From: Rhodospirillales bacterium | GTDB taxonomy: Bacteria; Pseudomonadota; Alphaproteobacteria; Rhodospirillales; Thalassospiraceae | Assembly (NCBI GenBank): GCA_019634165.1 | Contig: JAHQVT010000012.1 | Location: 1 to 64,000, forward strand | Direction of reading: 5' to 3' | Length of the DNA: 64,000 nt | Shown here: positions 37,925 through 47,365 of the stretch, piece by piece | How the letters are laid out: every line of letters starts with the position of its first letter | How positions within the stretch are numbered: position 1 is the stretch's first letter | Position numbers and translations under genes: made by a program | Notes under the pieces: model-generated | The model's input: only the letters and a program-made list of their open reading frames with translations | The model's database searches: none | What the model was told of the DNA's origin: nothing

Positions 37925-38560
37925 TCATTTCCCATCACGTGCGGACCCGAAACGCAAACCATCAATCAAAAGATCAACCATACGCCGTGTATGGTCCGCA
38001 CCATCAGCATCTGCTGCAACGGAAAGATTGCCAATCGCGCGCAGCAAATCAAATGGCGCAATGCCCGAACGAATTTCACCTGCACTGACGGCTGCGTTCA
38101 GCAATGCTTCAAGTGCTGGTTCGAAATTGGCCTGAAAATAGGCGGGTAAAGCATCAAACGCCGGATCGCCTGAATGCAGGGCGCTGGCAAGGCCACGTTT
38201 GGTCGTAAGGAAAGCTGTATAGCGGCGAAGCCAAAGTATAAGCGCATCACCCGGCGTTTTGGTGGCGCTAAGGACACTGGCTTCGGCCGTGCAGGCATCG
38301 ACTTCGCGTCGGAAGACAGCGGCGACCAGATCAGACCGCTTGGGGAAGCGACGATAAAGTGTGCCGACTCCAACCCCGGCTTTGGCGGCAATTTCGCGTA
38401 CGGGCGCATCCACACCCGATATTGCAAAGATCTCTTTGGCGGCTTCAAGCACCGCATCTTCATTGCGCTGCGCATCGGCACGAACGCGTTTTTTCCCCGG
38501 AATAGTGGTGTCGTGTGGGGCTTCTGCCCCTTTTTTTGCCTCGGCCAAGTGCCACTCCAT
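37925..38560 (-). CDS. TetR-family transcriptional regulator
   Basis: 211 residues. N-terminal TetR helix-turn-helix VREIAAKAGVGVGTLYRRFPKRSDLVAAVF near 56-85, followed by a helical ligand domain of the SbtR-like type (LWLRRYTAFLTTKRGLASAL). Divergent from an alpha/beta hydrolase gene with three operator-like repeats between, so it most likely represses that gene and itself. The inducer is unknown. The first 25 residues are unusually long and basic. Confidence 0.87.
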   Translation of the reverse strand: MEWHLAEAKKGAEAPHDTTIPGKKRVRADAQRNEDAVLEAAKEIFAISGVDAPVREIAAKAGVGVGTLYRRFPKRSDLVAAVFRREVDACTAEASVLSATKTPGDALILWLRRYTAFLTTKRGLASALHSGDPAFDALPAYFQANFEPALEALLNAAVSAGEIRSGIAPFDLLRAIGNLSVAADADGADHTRRMVDLLIDGLRFGSARDGK

Positions 38561-38603
38561 ACGCAGTCACATCACGTCTGATCCGGAATATCTCTTGATA
38601 AAC

Positions 38604-38671
38604 GGATCTGTGTTCCATATATGAATCTCATAAGCGGATCGATGTTCCATATAATTGCGGATCAATGTTCC
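38604..38671. promoter_or_regulatory. Three tandem operator palindromes
   Basis: GGATC-N3-GTTCC occurs three times: 38604-38616, 38636-38648 and 38659-38671. Each 13-bp unit is an imperfect palindrome (GGAWC/GWTCC). Centres are 32 and 23 bp apart, near three and two helical turns. They lie between the divergent TetR gene and the alpha/beta hydrolase. Confidence 0.65.
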
Positions 38672-38728
38672 GGTTCGAATTTATAGGCGAATCCAGTGTT
38701 CTTTGCCACGAAAAACCAGGAGCCCCCG

Positions 38729-39700
38729 ATGAACAATCTGATTAAGACCGCGACGCATATCCCTTGCTCGGAACCGTCCCAGACGATCACGATCAACCCG
38801 GTCATTCTTGATGCCCCTGATCGGGGCCTGCCGATTGAATTGCGCATAACAGCACCGGCTAAGGGCGACAGGCTTCCGATTGTGCTGCTGTCGCATGGTC
38901 ATGGTCCGTCGCTTTATATTCCCTCGAAGGATGGCTATGGACCGATTGTTGATTTCTATGCCGCACGCGGATTTGTTGTGATCCAACCGACCCATGCGAA
39001 TTCAAAAATCGCGGGCCTTGATCCGGCTGCACCGGGTGGCCCGTTATTTTGGCGATCAAGAATAGCGGACATGAAACAGATCATTGATCAGCTTGATAAG
39101 ATCGAAGCTGCGACACCTGCCATTGCCGGACGTTTGGATCATAGCCGAATTGCGGCGATTGGCCATTCGATGGGCGGGCAAACGGTCGGCATGTTGCTGG
39201 GCGCGCGTTTGACGGACATATCCGATGAAACAGCCGTTGATGTAAATGTGATTGAACCACGCATTAAGGCTGGTGTTCTTTTGGCTGCACCGGGGAATGG
39301 CGGAGACAGTCTAAGCGACTTTGCCCGTGAAAATTATACGGCATTAAACCCGGATTATTCACATCTAGACACAAAGACATTGGTTGTTCTCGGTGACAGT
39401 GACGTGAACCCGCATCTTACGACACGTGGTGCTGATTGGCATGCTGACCCCTATCAACATGGTCCGGGGGCAGATGCGTTGTTAACTTTGATCGGGGGTA
39501 AGCACGGCCTTGGCGGCATTGCAGGCTATGATGCAAAGGAAACAGATGACGAAGACCCAGAACGCCTTGCCATTGTTCAGCGGATGAGTTTGGCTTATGT
39601 GCGCTCTGCACTTTACGATGATGACCCATCCTGGGGTGCTGCGTGTGCGGCACTTAAAGATCACGCCAACGCACATGCATATGTCGATCTTAAATCATAA
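38729..39700 (+). CDS. Alpha/beta hydrolase under TetR control
   Basis: 323-residue serine hydrolase of the dienelactone hydrolase/chlorophyllase/PAF-acetylhydrolase-like group. Oxyanion segment LSHGHGPS, nucleophile elbow GHSMGG with the serine near 150, VVLGDSDVNPH with a likely acid, and GGKHGLGG with the catalytic His. No signal peptide. CAGGAG precedes ATG 38729. Control by the divergent TetR protein suggests an inducible detoxifying or catabolic esterase; the substrate is unknown. Confidence 0.8.
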   Translation: MNNLIKTATHIPCSEPSQTITINPVILDAPDRGLPIELRITAPAKGDRLPIVLLSHGHGPSLYIPSKDGYGPIVDFYAARGFVVIQPTHANSKIAGLDPAAPGGPLFWRSRIADMKQIIDQLDKIEAATPAIAGRLDHSRIAAIGHSMGGQTVGMLLGARLTDISDETAVDVNVIEPRIKAGVLLAAPGNGGDSLSDFARENYTALNPDYSHLDTKTLVVLGDSDVNPHLTTRGADWHADPYQHGPGADALLTLIGGKHGLGGIAGYDAKETDDEDPERLAIVQRMSLAYVRSALYDDDPSWGAACAALKDHANAHAYVDLKS

Positions 39701-39712
39701 GATCAGATCACA

Positions 39713-39736
39713 GCATTCAGGCAGCGTCCTGAATGC
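39713..39736. terminator. Bidirectional terminator
   Basis: GCATTCAGG (39713-39721) pairs perfectly with CCTGAATGC (39728-39736) across six bases, between the converging hydrolase and MFS genes. T-rich only on the right side. Confidence 0.65.
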
Positions 39737-39751
39737 TTAATCTTGGTTCTT

Positions 39752-41200
39752 TCAGGTTTTCTCTGATGGCGAGGCAGGTTTAGATGGATCTATCTCGACG
39801 GTTTCGTCCTGACCATCTGGTTCATCAACGGGAACCTGGCCGATGTCATCAGGGTGGGCCGTGCCATCAGGGGTCAGAAACGCGGTAATATCATGCGGAT
39901 CATTGTTGACCGAAGCATCGTCTGTTTGGTCAGCGGGAATGATTGGATCGCCGTTTTCATCTGTTTCATCGGTGATCGGGGACAGCTCGAAGGCCATTGG
40001 TGTTGTCCGCGGAACGGCAACGAACTGACCTTGTTCTTCGATGGTGATACGACGGCCAAGGCCGGCGCGATAAATCGCGAAACTTGCAACGCTGACGCCT
40101 ACGATCGAAAAGAAGACCGGCATGGCCCACGGCCCGAAATAGCCAATTGCACTGCCGCCCAAAAGCGGGCCAGACGCAGCAGATGCACCATAGATGATCA
40201 ACAGGCCGCCAGATGCCGGAACGATGTCTTCGGGATTGAGGTAATCATTCACATAGGCCACAGCCAAACCATAGATCGGCGTGATGAAGACACCCGTGAT
40301 GCCGCCCCAAAGTGTTAGATTGTCACGAACGAACCCCGGGATAATCAATGGAATCAAACCACAGACACCAAGACCCAGCAGAACGACGATCATGACATAT
40401 TGGCGCGGTACAATGTCTGATAGTTTACCAATGGGAAACTGCATGATCATGCCGCCCAGAATGACGAAAAACATGAAATAGGCGACGTCGGTGGTCGCAA
40501 GACCAAGATCGGTCGCAAAGATCGGACCGACACCATACATTGCACCCGACAAAACACCGGCACCGGATGCGGCCACAAAGCCCAGTGGCGAAATTTTATA
40601 AAGACGGCGGAATGTCATGCGTTCGCCGCTAACGGCCGAAGGCGGCGGTTGGCGCGTCAGGGCAAGTGGCACCAATGATAGCGAAAGCAAAACCGATGCC
40701 ACGGTGAACAGCTCGAAGCTGCTGATTGGCGAGACATTAAGCATCAACTGACCAATTGCAAGACCACCAAGAGACACCGTCATGTAAATCGCAATTGTGC
40801 TTCCGCGTGACGTATTGTCCGACTGCGCGTTCAGCCAGCTTTCCACCACCAGATATAACCCCGACAGGCAAAGCCCGGTCATGGCACGGAAAAGCGACCA
40901 AGTTATTGGATCAACAAAAACCGCATGCAGCAATGTGATGGCCGAGCCGGTTGAAGCAAGGGCGGCAAAGGTCCGGATATGTCCAACCCGGTTCACAAGG
41001 CTGGCCCCCCAGATGATCCCGGCGACAAAACCGACATAATAGGATGCCATGATGATACCGGTATAGATCGGTGCAAAACCCTCAGCCGAGGCACGCAGTG
41101 CCAGCAGGGATGATTGCAAGGATGAGCCCGTGTTAAGCGCAAAGGCGGCAAAAAGCGTTGCAGACAACGCAATGATCAGGGCAACCGGCGAACGCGGCAT
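39752..41200 (-). CDS. YcaD-type MFS transporter with long acidic tail
   Basis: 482-residue major facilitator with 12 helices. SYYVGFVAGIIWGASLVNRVGH corresponds to the TM2-loop-TM3 region and TGLCLSGLYLVVESWLN is the hallmark of the YcaD/UMF1-like subgroup. After the last helix, about 95 residues form an acidic, Pro-rich cytosolic tail (DETDENGDPIIPADQTDD) that typical members of about 380-400 residues lack. Substrate unknown. Confidence 0.82.
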   Translation of the reverse strand: MPRSPVALIIALSATLFAAFALNTGSSLQSSLLALRASAEGFAPIYTGIIMASYYVGFVAGIIWGASLVNRVGHIRTFAALASTGSAITLLHAVFVDPITWSLFRAMTGLCLSGLYLVVESWLNAQSDNTSRGSTIAIYMTVSLGGLAIGQLMLNVSPISSFELFTVASVLLSLSLVPLALTRQPPPSAVSGERMTFRRLYKISPLGFVAASGAGVLSGAMYGVGPIFATDLGLATTDVAYFMFFVILGGMIMQFPIGKLSDIVPRQYVMIVVLLGLGVCGLIPLIIPGFVRDNLTLWGGITGVFITPIYGLAVAYVNDYLNPEDIVPASGGLLIIYGASAASGPLLGGSAIGYFGPWAMPVFFSIVGVSVASFAIYRAGLGRRITIEEQGQFVAVPRTTPMAFELSPITDETDENGDPIIPADQTDDASVNNDPHDITAFLTPDGTAHPDDIGQVPVDEPDGQDETVEIDPSKPASPSEKT

Positions 41201-41645
41201 GACTTCCTCGTAGGGTTTTCGGTAAAGCAGGGTAACCCTGCGGCAATGGCGTGAAACCTGTCAATCCTTAGACGCCAGACCGGTAATAAGTTCTGACCCT
41301 GAGTGCATATTGGCTTTAACGCCGCTTTGCATAAGAAGTTCCATTCGAATTCGAATGCTTCCTTTATGCTTGAAGCTAGACCGCGAATAGCGCCGGTTTT
41401 GCACAACTGGCATGTGAAAACTGGACCGCTTTGGCATTTTCTGGCTGTTTGTGTGTGACAATTCGTCACAAGCTGCTTGACCTTAGGGCGCTTGATGCTT
41501 TCTATGTCCGGGAAATTAGTTCTTTTTGCTAAAACCATCCTGAAACATGGTTGGTTTTTGCGCTGCGCGTCACCAGTGAACCGGTTCGCCCCAAAGTTCG
41601 GTATTCAAAGCCGACCAGCGAGCCACCACACAAGGGGAGGAAACC
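41201..41645. promoter_or_regulatory. 445-bp divergent region before the TAXI-TRAP genes
   Basis: No credible coding frame. Two perfect palindromes: GCAGGGTAACCCTGC at 41227-41241 near the MFS start, and the 16-bp CATTCGAATTCGAATG at 41342-41357. Both are candidate operators for the flanking divergent transporters. Confidence 0.5.
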
Positions 41646-42608
41646 TTGAAAATTTTGCGTAAATTCGGTGTCATCACCGCCGGAATTTTGGCCTTGTCTG
41701 TTGCAACCGCAGCACAGGCCGAAACCCGTGTTACTCTGAAATCGGCCAAAGCGGCATCATCTTATTATCAGATGGCGGCCCAATTCGCTGAAGCGATGAA
41801 AACCGGCACCAATGGTGACGTCATTGTTACGGTCGAAGAAAGCCAGGGTTCGGTTCAGAACGTTATGGAAGCCATGGTGCGTTCGGGCAATTACGTTTTT
41901 ACCTCTCCGCCCGGTCTGGTTGGGTTGGCTCAAAATGCCAAAGGCCCGTTTAAGGACCGCCCGACTGAAAAATTTCAGGAAGTGCGCGCACTGTTCCCGA
42001 TTCCGTCCCTGACCATGCATTTTGTTGTGCGTGCTGATGCCGGTGCCACCGACTTTGCCGGTCTTGAAGGTAAAACCATTCTTCTGGGCAAAGGTTCTTT
42101 TGGCGCACGTGAAGGTGAAAAATATCTCAAGCTGTTTGGTCTTGAAGATAAAGTCGAACTGGCCGATGCCGAGCTTTCAAACGCGGTTGCAGCCCTTAAA
42201 AACGGTCAGATCGATGGTTTCGTAACGGCTGGTTCTTGGCCTGCACCAAACGTGATCGAGGCGGCTGCTGGCACCGATGTGAATGTTCTTTCACTGTCTG
42301 ACGAACAGCTTGCCCTGACGAAACGCGACAAGACGGTTATTCCGGCAGGCACCTATAACGGTCAGGATTCTGATATCACCACTGCGTCCCTTTCGGTCGT
42401 GGCCTTTGCCACCACCCAGATGGATGATGATACCGCCTATGCGCTTACCAAAACGTTTTGGGAACAAAAAGCAAAGATGGGTGAAAGCTCGTCTTGGTGG
42501 AACGGTGTTGCACCGGAAATGCTGGCCAATATCGGCGGTAAAATTCATGCAGGCGCATTGCGTTATTATGCCGAAGCAGGCTTTTCCGTTCGTGATGATC
42601 AGCGTTAA
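41646..42608 (+). CDS. TAXI-family TRAP transporter substrate-binding protein
   Basis: 320 residues with a Sec signal (MKILRKFGVITAGILALSVATAAQA, cut before ETRV). The mature protein has the TAXI fold of TRAP systems (SSYYQMAAQFAEAMKTGTNGDV, then FTSPPGLVGLAQNAKGPF). The start is a TTG at 41646, placed 6 bases after GGGGAGG (41634-41640); no ATG exists before the mature part, so the TTG is well supported. It delivers an organic acid or amino acid ligand to the fused permease downstream. Ligand unknown. Confidence 0.9.
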   Translation: MKILRKFGVITAGILALSVATAAQAETRVTLKSAKAASSYYQMAAQFAEAMKTGTNGDVIVTVEESQGSVQNVMEAMVRSGNYVFTSPPGLVGLAQNAKGPFKDRPTEKFQEVRALFPIPSLTMHFVVRADAGATDFAGLEGKTILLGKGSFGAREGEKYLKLFGLEDKVELADAELSNAVAALKNGQIDGFVTAGSWPAPNVIEAAAGTDVNVLSLSDEQLALTKRDKTVIPAGTYNGQDSDITTASLSVVAFATTQMDDDTAYALTKTFWEQKAKMGESSSWWNGVAPEMLANIGGKIHAGALRYYAEAGFSVRDDQR

Positions 42609-42684
42609 GCTCTGATCACGCCATCCAAATGACAGGCCCGGCAGTATTGCCGGGCCATATCTTTCTTAAACAAACAGATCAAAC

Positions 42685-44451
42685 ATGTCGGCCATTTCTC
42701 GCCCCTTCTGGATTACCCTTGGTGCAATTTCGATTGCATTTCATCTTTGGCTGATTTTTTCAGGCCTTGTCCCCAACCTTGTCAGCCGCCCCATCCACAT
42801 GGCGCTTGCCTTGCCATGGGCGCTGATCTTTGTTGCCAAAACCCGACCACAGCAAATATCGGGTGTGGTTCTAACGGTCATTGGGTTGCTCGGATGTGGG
42901 TGGATTGTCTGGAACCATTCAAGCTTGTCTGATCAGTACGGGTTTTTGATGGGGCAGGGGCAGATTGCGATTGCAAGCGCCTTGCTGATTGTGGTGCTGG
43001 AAATGGCCCGTCGTGCCATTGGCTGGCCTTTGCCAATGGTTGCGGGTGTTGCATTGCTTTATGCGCTGTTTGGGGAATTCATCCCCGGCGAGTTTGGCCA
43101 TGCGGGGTTGCCGGTTGAAAGCATGTTGGGGACATTGACCATTGCCGAAGGTGGGCTTTGGGGTAGTCTGACCGGGGTGTCGGTAAGCATTGTTGCGATA
43201 TTCGTGATTTTCGGTGCGGTGCTAAATGGCGGTGAAGCTGGTCAGGGCTTTATGAATGTTGCCGGTGCGGCGGCGGGTCGCCTTAAAGGTGGGGCTGCCA
43301 AGGTATCGGTGATTTCATCGGCTTTGTTTGGGTCAATCTCGGGGTCGGCATCGGCCAATGTTGCCTCAACCGGGGCCATTACATTGCCTGCGATGACCCG
43401 CCTTGGTTATCCAAAACGCCTTGCTGCCGCGGTCGAGGCGGTTGCGTCATCCGGTGGCCAAATCATGCCGCCCTTGATGGGGGCAGGGGCCTTTGTCATG
43501 GTTGAGCTGACCGGTCGGCCCTATGTCGATATTATGGTGGCGGCCATGTTGCCGGCGATCCTTTATTTCCTGGCAGTCTGGGTCGGTATCAATGCCTTTG
43601 CCCAGCGCTATGATCTTCCCGGTGTGCCGGAAAACGAACGGCCAACTGTGCGTGCCGTTGTTATTACATCCTGCTTCTTCCTTGTTCCGTTTACCATCTT
43701 GCTGTGGGGCATGTTTGGCGGGGGATATACCCCGCAATATGCTGCCTGCCTTGCCTTGGTTGCCGGGGCTGCTTTGCTGTTCTTTGATGGCAATCTGACT
43801 TTTAGTGTGCAGCGTGCAAAAAGCCGCTTTTGCGATGTCTGCCTTAGTGCCGGTCGGCAAGTGGCCATGATCGGGTCGATCATTTTATGTGCGTCCATCG
43901 TGATTGGCGTTCTTGGCTTGACCGGGCTTGGGGTCAAGATCACCTCGCTATTGTTGTCGGGATCGGCCGGAATGTTGTGGCCGGCCTTGCTGCTAACAGC
44001 TCTTGCCTGCTTGATATTGGGGATGGAAGTTCCGACCACAGCGGCCTATGTCATCTGTGTTTCGGTGGCAGGGCCAGCCTTGATCGAACTCGGCCTTGAT
44101 CCACTGCAGGCGCATTTGTTCGTGTTCTGGTTTGCCTTGTTATCCACCATTACCCCACCGGTTTGCGGGGCGGTGTTTATTGCCGCGGGAATGGTCGAAG
44201 AAAACTGGCTTAAGGTTGCCGGCACAGCCATGGCGCTGGGTATTGGTCTTTATATTGTTCCGCTTGCGATGGTGGCAAACGCGTCTTTGATTGATCTTGC
44301 CAATGACCCGTTCTTGGCAATTGCCGCCGGGCTTAAAGTCGCGGTTGGGTTGACCGCCATTTCATTTGGTTTGATTTCACCGCGACCCGTTTGGGTGCGG
44401 GTTGGGCTTGCCGTAGTTGGGGCTGTTATGATCTTTGCAGCAGGCATCTAA
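42685..44451 (+). CDS. TRAP transporter fused permease (DctQM type)
   Basis: 588-residue inner-membrane protein that joins the small 4-helix and large 12-helix TRAP subunits, as usual for TAXI systems. FGSISGSASANVASTGAITLPAMTRLGYPK and GGQIMPPLMGAGAFVM are the core DctM-like motifs, and MEVPTTAAYVICVSVAGPALIELGLDPLQAHLFVFWFA the second half. 76 bp after the binding-protein gene, same operon. Confidence 0.92.
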   Translation: MSAISRPFWITLGAISIAFHLWLIFSGLVPNLVSRPIHMALALPWALIFVAKTRPQQISGVVLTVIGLLGCGWIVWNHSSLSDQYGFLMGQGQIAIASALLIVVLEMARRAIGWPLPMVAGVALLYALFGEFIPGEFGHAGLPVESMLGTLTIAEGGLWGSLTGVSVSIVAIFVIFGAVLNGGEAGQGFMNVAGAAAGRLKGGAAKVSVISSALFGSISGSASANVASTGAITLPAMTRLGYPKRLAAAVEAVASSGGQIMPPLMGAGAFVMVELTGRPYVDIMVAAMLPAILYFLAVWVGINAFAQRYDLPGVPENERPTVRAVVITSCFFLVPFTILLWGMFGGGYTPQYAACLALVAGAALLFFDGNLTFSVQRAKSRFCDVCLSAGRQVAMIGSIILCASIVIGVLGLTGLGVKITSLLLSGSAGMLWPALLLTALACLILGMEVPTTAAYVICVSVAGPALIELGLDPLQAHLFVFWFALLSTITPPVCGAVFIAAGMVEENWLKVAGTAMALGIGLYIVPLAMVANASLIDLANDPFLAIAAGLKVAVGLTAISFGLISPRPVWVRVGLAVVGAVMIFAAGI

Positions 44452-44481
44452 ATCCATTTGCACATAATTTTGCGCAATATA

Positions 44482-44518
44482 AAAGGCCGACAGAAAACTG
44501 TCGGCCTTTGTTTTTTTT
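44482..44518 (+). terminator. Terminator after TRAP genes
   Basis: Perfect 12-bp stem AAAGGCCGACAG/CTGTCGGCCTTT with AAAA loop, then G and eight T, followed by eight G. Confidence 0.92.
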
Positions 44519-44547
44519 GGGGGGGGTGAAAGTCTTTGGGGTGGGTT

Positions 44548-44733
44548 CTATGCACGTCCGCTGCGCGGACCGGCAAAGAACCAGATGATCAGCCCTAAAA
44601 CCGGCAGGATCAGTATAAGCACCGTCCAAATCACTTTTGACCCGGTGCTTGCACCACTGCCCATGACATTGACGATGGCCCAAACATCGGCAATCAGGAT
44701 CAAAAGACCAATAATTCCACCATACTCAAGCAT
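44548..44733 (-). CDS. Small PLDc_N-type membrane protein
   Basis: 61 residues with two helices, GGIIGLLILIADVWAIVNVMG and KVIWTVLILILPVLGLIIWFFAG, then basic PRSGRA. This is the cardiolipin-synthase N-terminal type domain (PLDc_N) standing alone, a frequent small membrane protein of unknown role. GAGG precedes ATG 44733; the frame is open to 44775 but lacks a better site. Confidence 0.8.
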   Translation of the reverse strand: MLEYGGIIGLLILIADVWAIVNVMGSGASTGSKVIWTVLILILPVLGLIIWFFAGPRSGRA

Positions 44734-44855
44734 GTTGAACCTCGTTCCTTGTTGCAGCGACACATTTGGCCGCACTTAAACATGAAACGGTTGGGAACGA
44801 AGGTTGTTCCATGTGCAAGGAATCAAAGCTGGAAATTGGCGTGGTGAAGCCTTGT

Positions 44856-46040
44856 TTAGGCGACCTGTCCGGCTGACCAGCCCGATGACCATGCCCATTG
44901 GAAATTAAACCCACCAAGATGTCCGGTCACATCGACGACTTCGCCAATGAAATAAAGGCCTGGCACATCGCGCGCTTCCATGGTTTTCGATGAAAGGGCA
45001 TTGGTATCAACCCCGCCAACCGTGACCTCGGCTGTGCGATACCCTTCGGTGCCGCTGGGCATGACCGTCCATTGATTGACATCCATTGCAAGCTTGCGAA
45101 GGGCTTTATCCCCGGTTTCTCCAATCGGGCGTTCCAAGCCATGAAGGGCCGTAATCATCTGTGCAAGGCGATTGGGCAGGATGCGCGACAAGACATTGTG
45201 AACAGCTTGTTTGGGGTTTTCACCCTTGGCCGTTTTCAAAAGATCAAATGCATCTTCTTCGGGATTGAGATTGACCGAAATGCTATCGCCTTCATCCCAA
45301 TAGGACGAAATTTGCAAGATCGATGGGCCCGACAAACCACGATGGGTAAACAGCAAGCCTTCACGAAACTGTTTCTTGTTGCATTGGACCACGGCATCAA
45401 CCGAAATACCCGAAAGTTCACCTGTTTTTGCCCTAAGATCAGGATCAAACACCAACGGCACCAAGGCAGCCTTGGTCGGAATGACATCAATGCCAAATTG
45501 GCGGGCAATCTGATAGCCAAATCCGGTTGCGCCGATTTTGGGGATTGATAGACCACCACAGGCAACAACAAGGGATTCGCAAGTCCATTGCGCTCCGGTC
45601 CGGGTGGTCACGTCAAATCCGTTGTCATCGCGGCGCACAATGTTGGAAATTTCGGTGTTCAGGCGAATTTCGACATCTGATGCGTCGCATTCATCAAGCA
45701 ACATGTCGATGATTTGGAATGATGTTTCATCACAGAACAATTGACCCAACGTCTTTTCGTGCCAGCCAATGTTATATCGGTTCACAAGATCAAGAAAATC
45801 ATGCTGGGTATATCGTTTTAGCGCGGAAACGCAGAACCGCTTATTTTGCGAAATGAAGTTTTCCGGACTGGTATGGATGTTGGTGAAGTTGCACCTTCCC
45901 CCACCTGAAATACGGATTTTTTCAGCAGGCTTTGTCGAGTGGTCCACAACCACGACGGATCGACCACGTTTTCCCGCTTCGATCGCGCACATCAGGCCCG
46001 CAGCACCGGCACCAATGACAAGGACATCAATTTTTTTCAC
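44856..46040 (-). CDS. HI0933/BaiN-type flavoprotein
   Basis: 394-residue FAD-dependent oxidoreductase of the HI0933/YhiN/BaiN family. The FAD motif GAGAAGLMCAIEAGKRG opens the protein (9-25) and SGGGRCNFTN near 46-55 is the family signature. GLSGPSILQIS and the C-terminal GLYFIGEVVDVTGHLGGFN also match. The physiological reaction in most bacteria is unknown; BaiN in gut clostridia acts on bile-acid intermediates, which is not implied here. Confidence 0.88.
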   Translation of the reverse strand: MKKIDVLVIGAGAAGLMCAIEAGKRGRSVVVVDHSTKPAEKIRISGGGRCNFTNIHTSPENFISQNKRFCVSALKRYTQHDFLDLVNRYNIGWHEKTLGQLFCDETSFQIIDMLLDECDASDVEIRLNTEISNIVRRDDNGFDVTTRTGAQWTCESLVVACGGLSIPKIGATGFGYQIARQFGIDVIPTKAALVPLVFDPDLRAKTGELSGISVDAVVQCNKKQFREGLLFTHRGLSGPSILQISSYWDEGDSISVNLNPEEDAFDLLKTAKGENPKQAVHNVLSRILPNRLAQMITALHGLERPIGETGDKALRKLAMDVNQWTVMPSGTEGYRTAEVTVGGVDTNALSSKTMEARDVPGLYFIGEVVDVTGHLGGFNFQWAWSSGWSAGQVA

Positions 46041-46146
46041 GTAAACCAGACCAGTTGGAATTTGATAACTTGGCCTGCCTTATACGGATAAACGGCGCAC
46101 TTGTCAGCGACTGACAATGCAAGGCCCTATGCGCCAAAGACAAACC

Positions 46147-47160
46147 CTAGGCTTTTGCTGCCGATTCCACAGGTCGTACCAAAAGATCATTTTCGGTCAT
46201 GATCAGATTGCGGCCGTGTGATTTTGCAAGATAAAGTGCCTGATCCGCCCGTTCGATCATGCGTGCAAGCGGTTCTCCCAATTGGAAACAGGCAACCCCG
46301 ATGGAAACCGTGATCGTACCCATCGCCTCGCTGCGGTTTTCACTTACCACGTCAAGCGTCTCGACCGTGCGACGGATGTTTTCGGCAAGACGTTGTGCGT
46401 CTTCAAGTTTGGTGGCTGGTAAAATGATGGCGAATTCCTCGCCGCCATATCGTGCGGTTGTGTCGCGCCCCTTAACACTTTGCTGAAGCGTTTTTGCCAT
46501 TAGACGAATGATTTGATCGCCAGCCTGATGGCCAAAACGGTCGTTGAGCCTTTTGAAGAAATCGATATCAACCAAAATCAGGCTTAGTTCCTGACCATTT
46601 TCCATGGTTGTCATCGCAGCATCACGCAATTTTTCGTCAAATGCTTTGCGATTGGCAATTCCGGTCAAGCCATCGGTTAGGGCTTCGCGTTTCATTTTTT
46701 CCAGATCATCCCGCAATCTGGAGACTTCGCTTGATGTCTCATCAAGTCGATCTTCCAGATTTACATCCACATCAGCATGATGGTCAGGAATACCCAAAAC
46801 CGCTTGCAGGGCTTTTTCCAGATCGGCCAAATGGTGGTGTTGATGGTCTTTGGCAAACTGATCGAAAATCTGCACCACTTGATCGCGCCATTCGGCACTC
46901 AGCGTTTCAATGATTTCCTGTTCGCGCGGTTGTTGCACATAGCACTGATAAAGTTCATGGCATTGCACATCGTCAAAAACGCGCTTGTTACTGTGTAAAA
47001 TATCAATGGCTGTTACCAGGCCGTCGTTCGATTTTTCCAGATAAGCATAAAAAACGGAAAAATTGACCGGACTCGCACTAACCCCAAGTTTGTGAATCAA
47101 AGCCAGTGTTTGCCGAGAAAGCACACGGGACTTTTGTTGATATTCATCTTGCTGGGTCAT
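46147..47160 (-). CDS. Cytosolic diguanylate cyclase (GGDEF)
   Basis: 337 residues. N-terminal helical part (SRQTLALIHKLGVSASPVNF) of a type common before GGDEF domains in alphaproteobacteria, a coiled coil near 135-165, and a C-terminal GGDEF domain with GGEEF active site. The position of the inhibitory site reads KGRD rather than RxxD, so product inhibition may be absent. No membrane segment. ATG 47160 with AGGA upstream; the frame is open to 47655 but that part lies over the divergent gene. Confidence 0.88.
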   Translation of the reverse strand: MTQQDEYQQKSRVLSRQTLALIHKLGVSASPVNFSVFYAYLEKSNDGLVTAIDILHSNKRVFDDVQCHELYQCYVQQPREQEIIETLSAEWRDQVVQIFDQFAKDHQHHHLADLEKALQAVLGIPDHHADVDVNLEDRLDETSSEVSRLRDDLEKMKREALTDGLTGIANRKAFDEKLRDAAMTTMENGQELSLILVDIDFFKRLNDRFGHQAGDQIIRLMAKTLQQSVKGRDTTARYGGEEFAIILPATKLEDAQRLAENIRRTVETLDVVSENRSEAMGTITVSIGVACFQLGEPLARMIERADQALYLAKSHGRNLIMTENDLLVRPVESAAKA

Positions 47161-47365
47161 TGTTCCTATCAAAAGGAGTGGTGGTGGGGGTGCCATTTCT
47201 GGCCGAAAATGGTGCAGTGCGGGAATGCTGCTTCGCTTTCTATCAGAAACCCACTCAAACGGATAGTGCTCTTGACGGGTTATTTTATTGGTTTGTTCAA
47301 GCTTGTCCGATAGTTTCGTCAGCTTGGAAATGGAATTAGTTGCTGTGGATAAGGAAAGCGGGAAA

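Noticed and set aside
44511..44526. T8-G8 homopolymer as a phase-variation tract
   Set aside because: It lies after a terminator, outside coding sequence; most likely just the terminator tail and flank.
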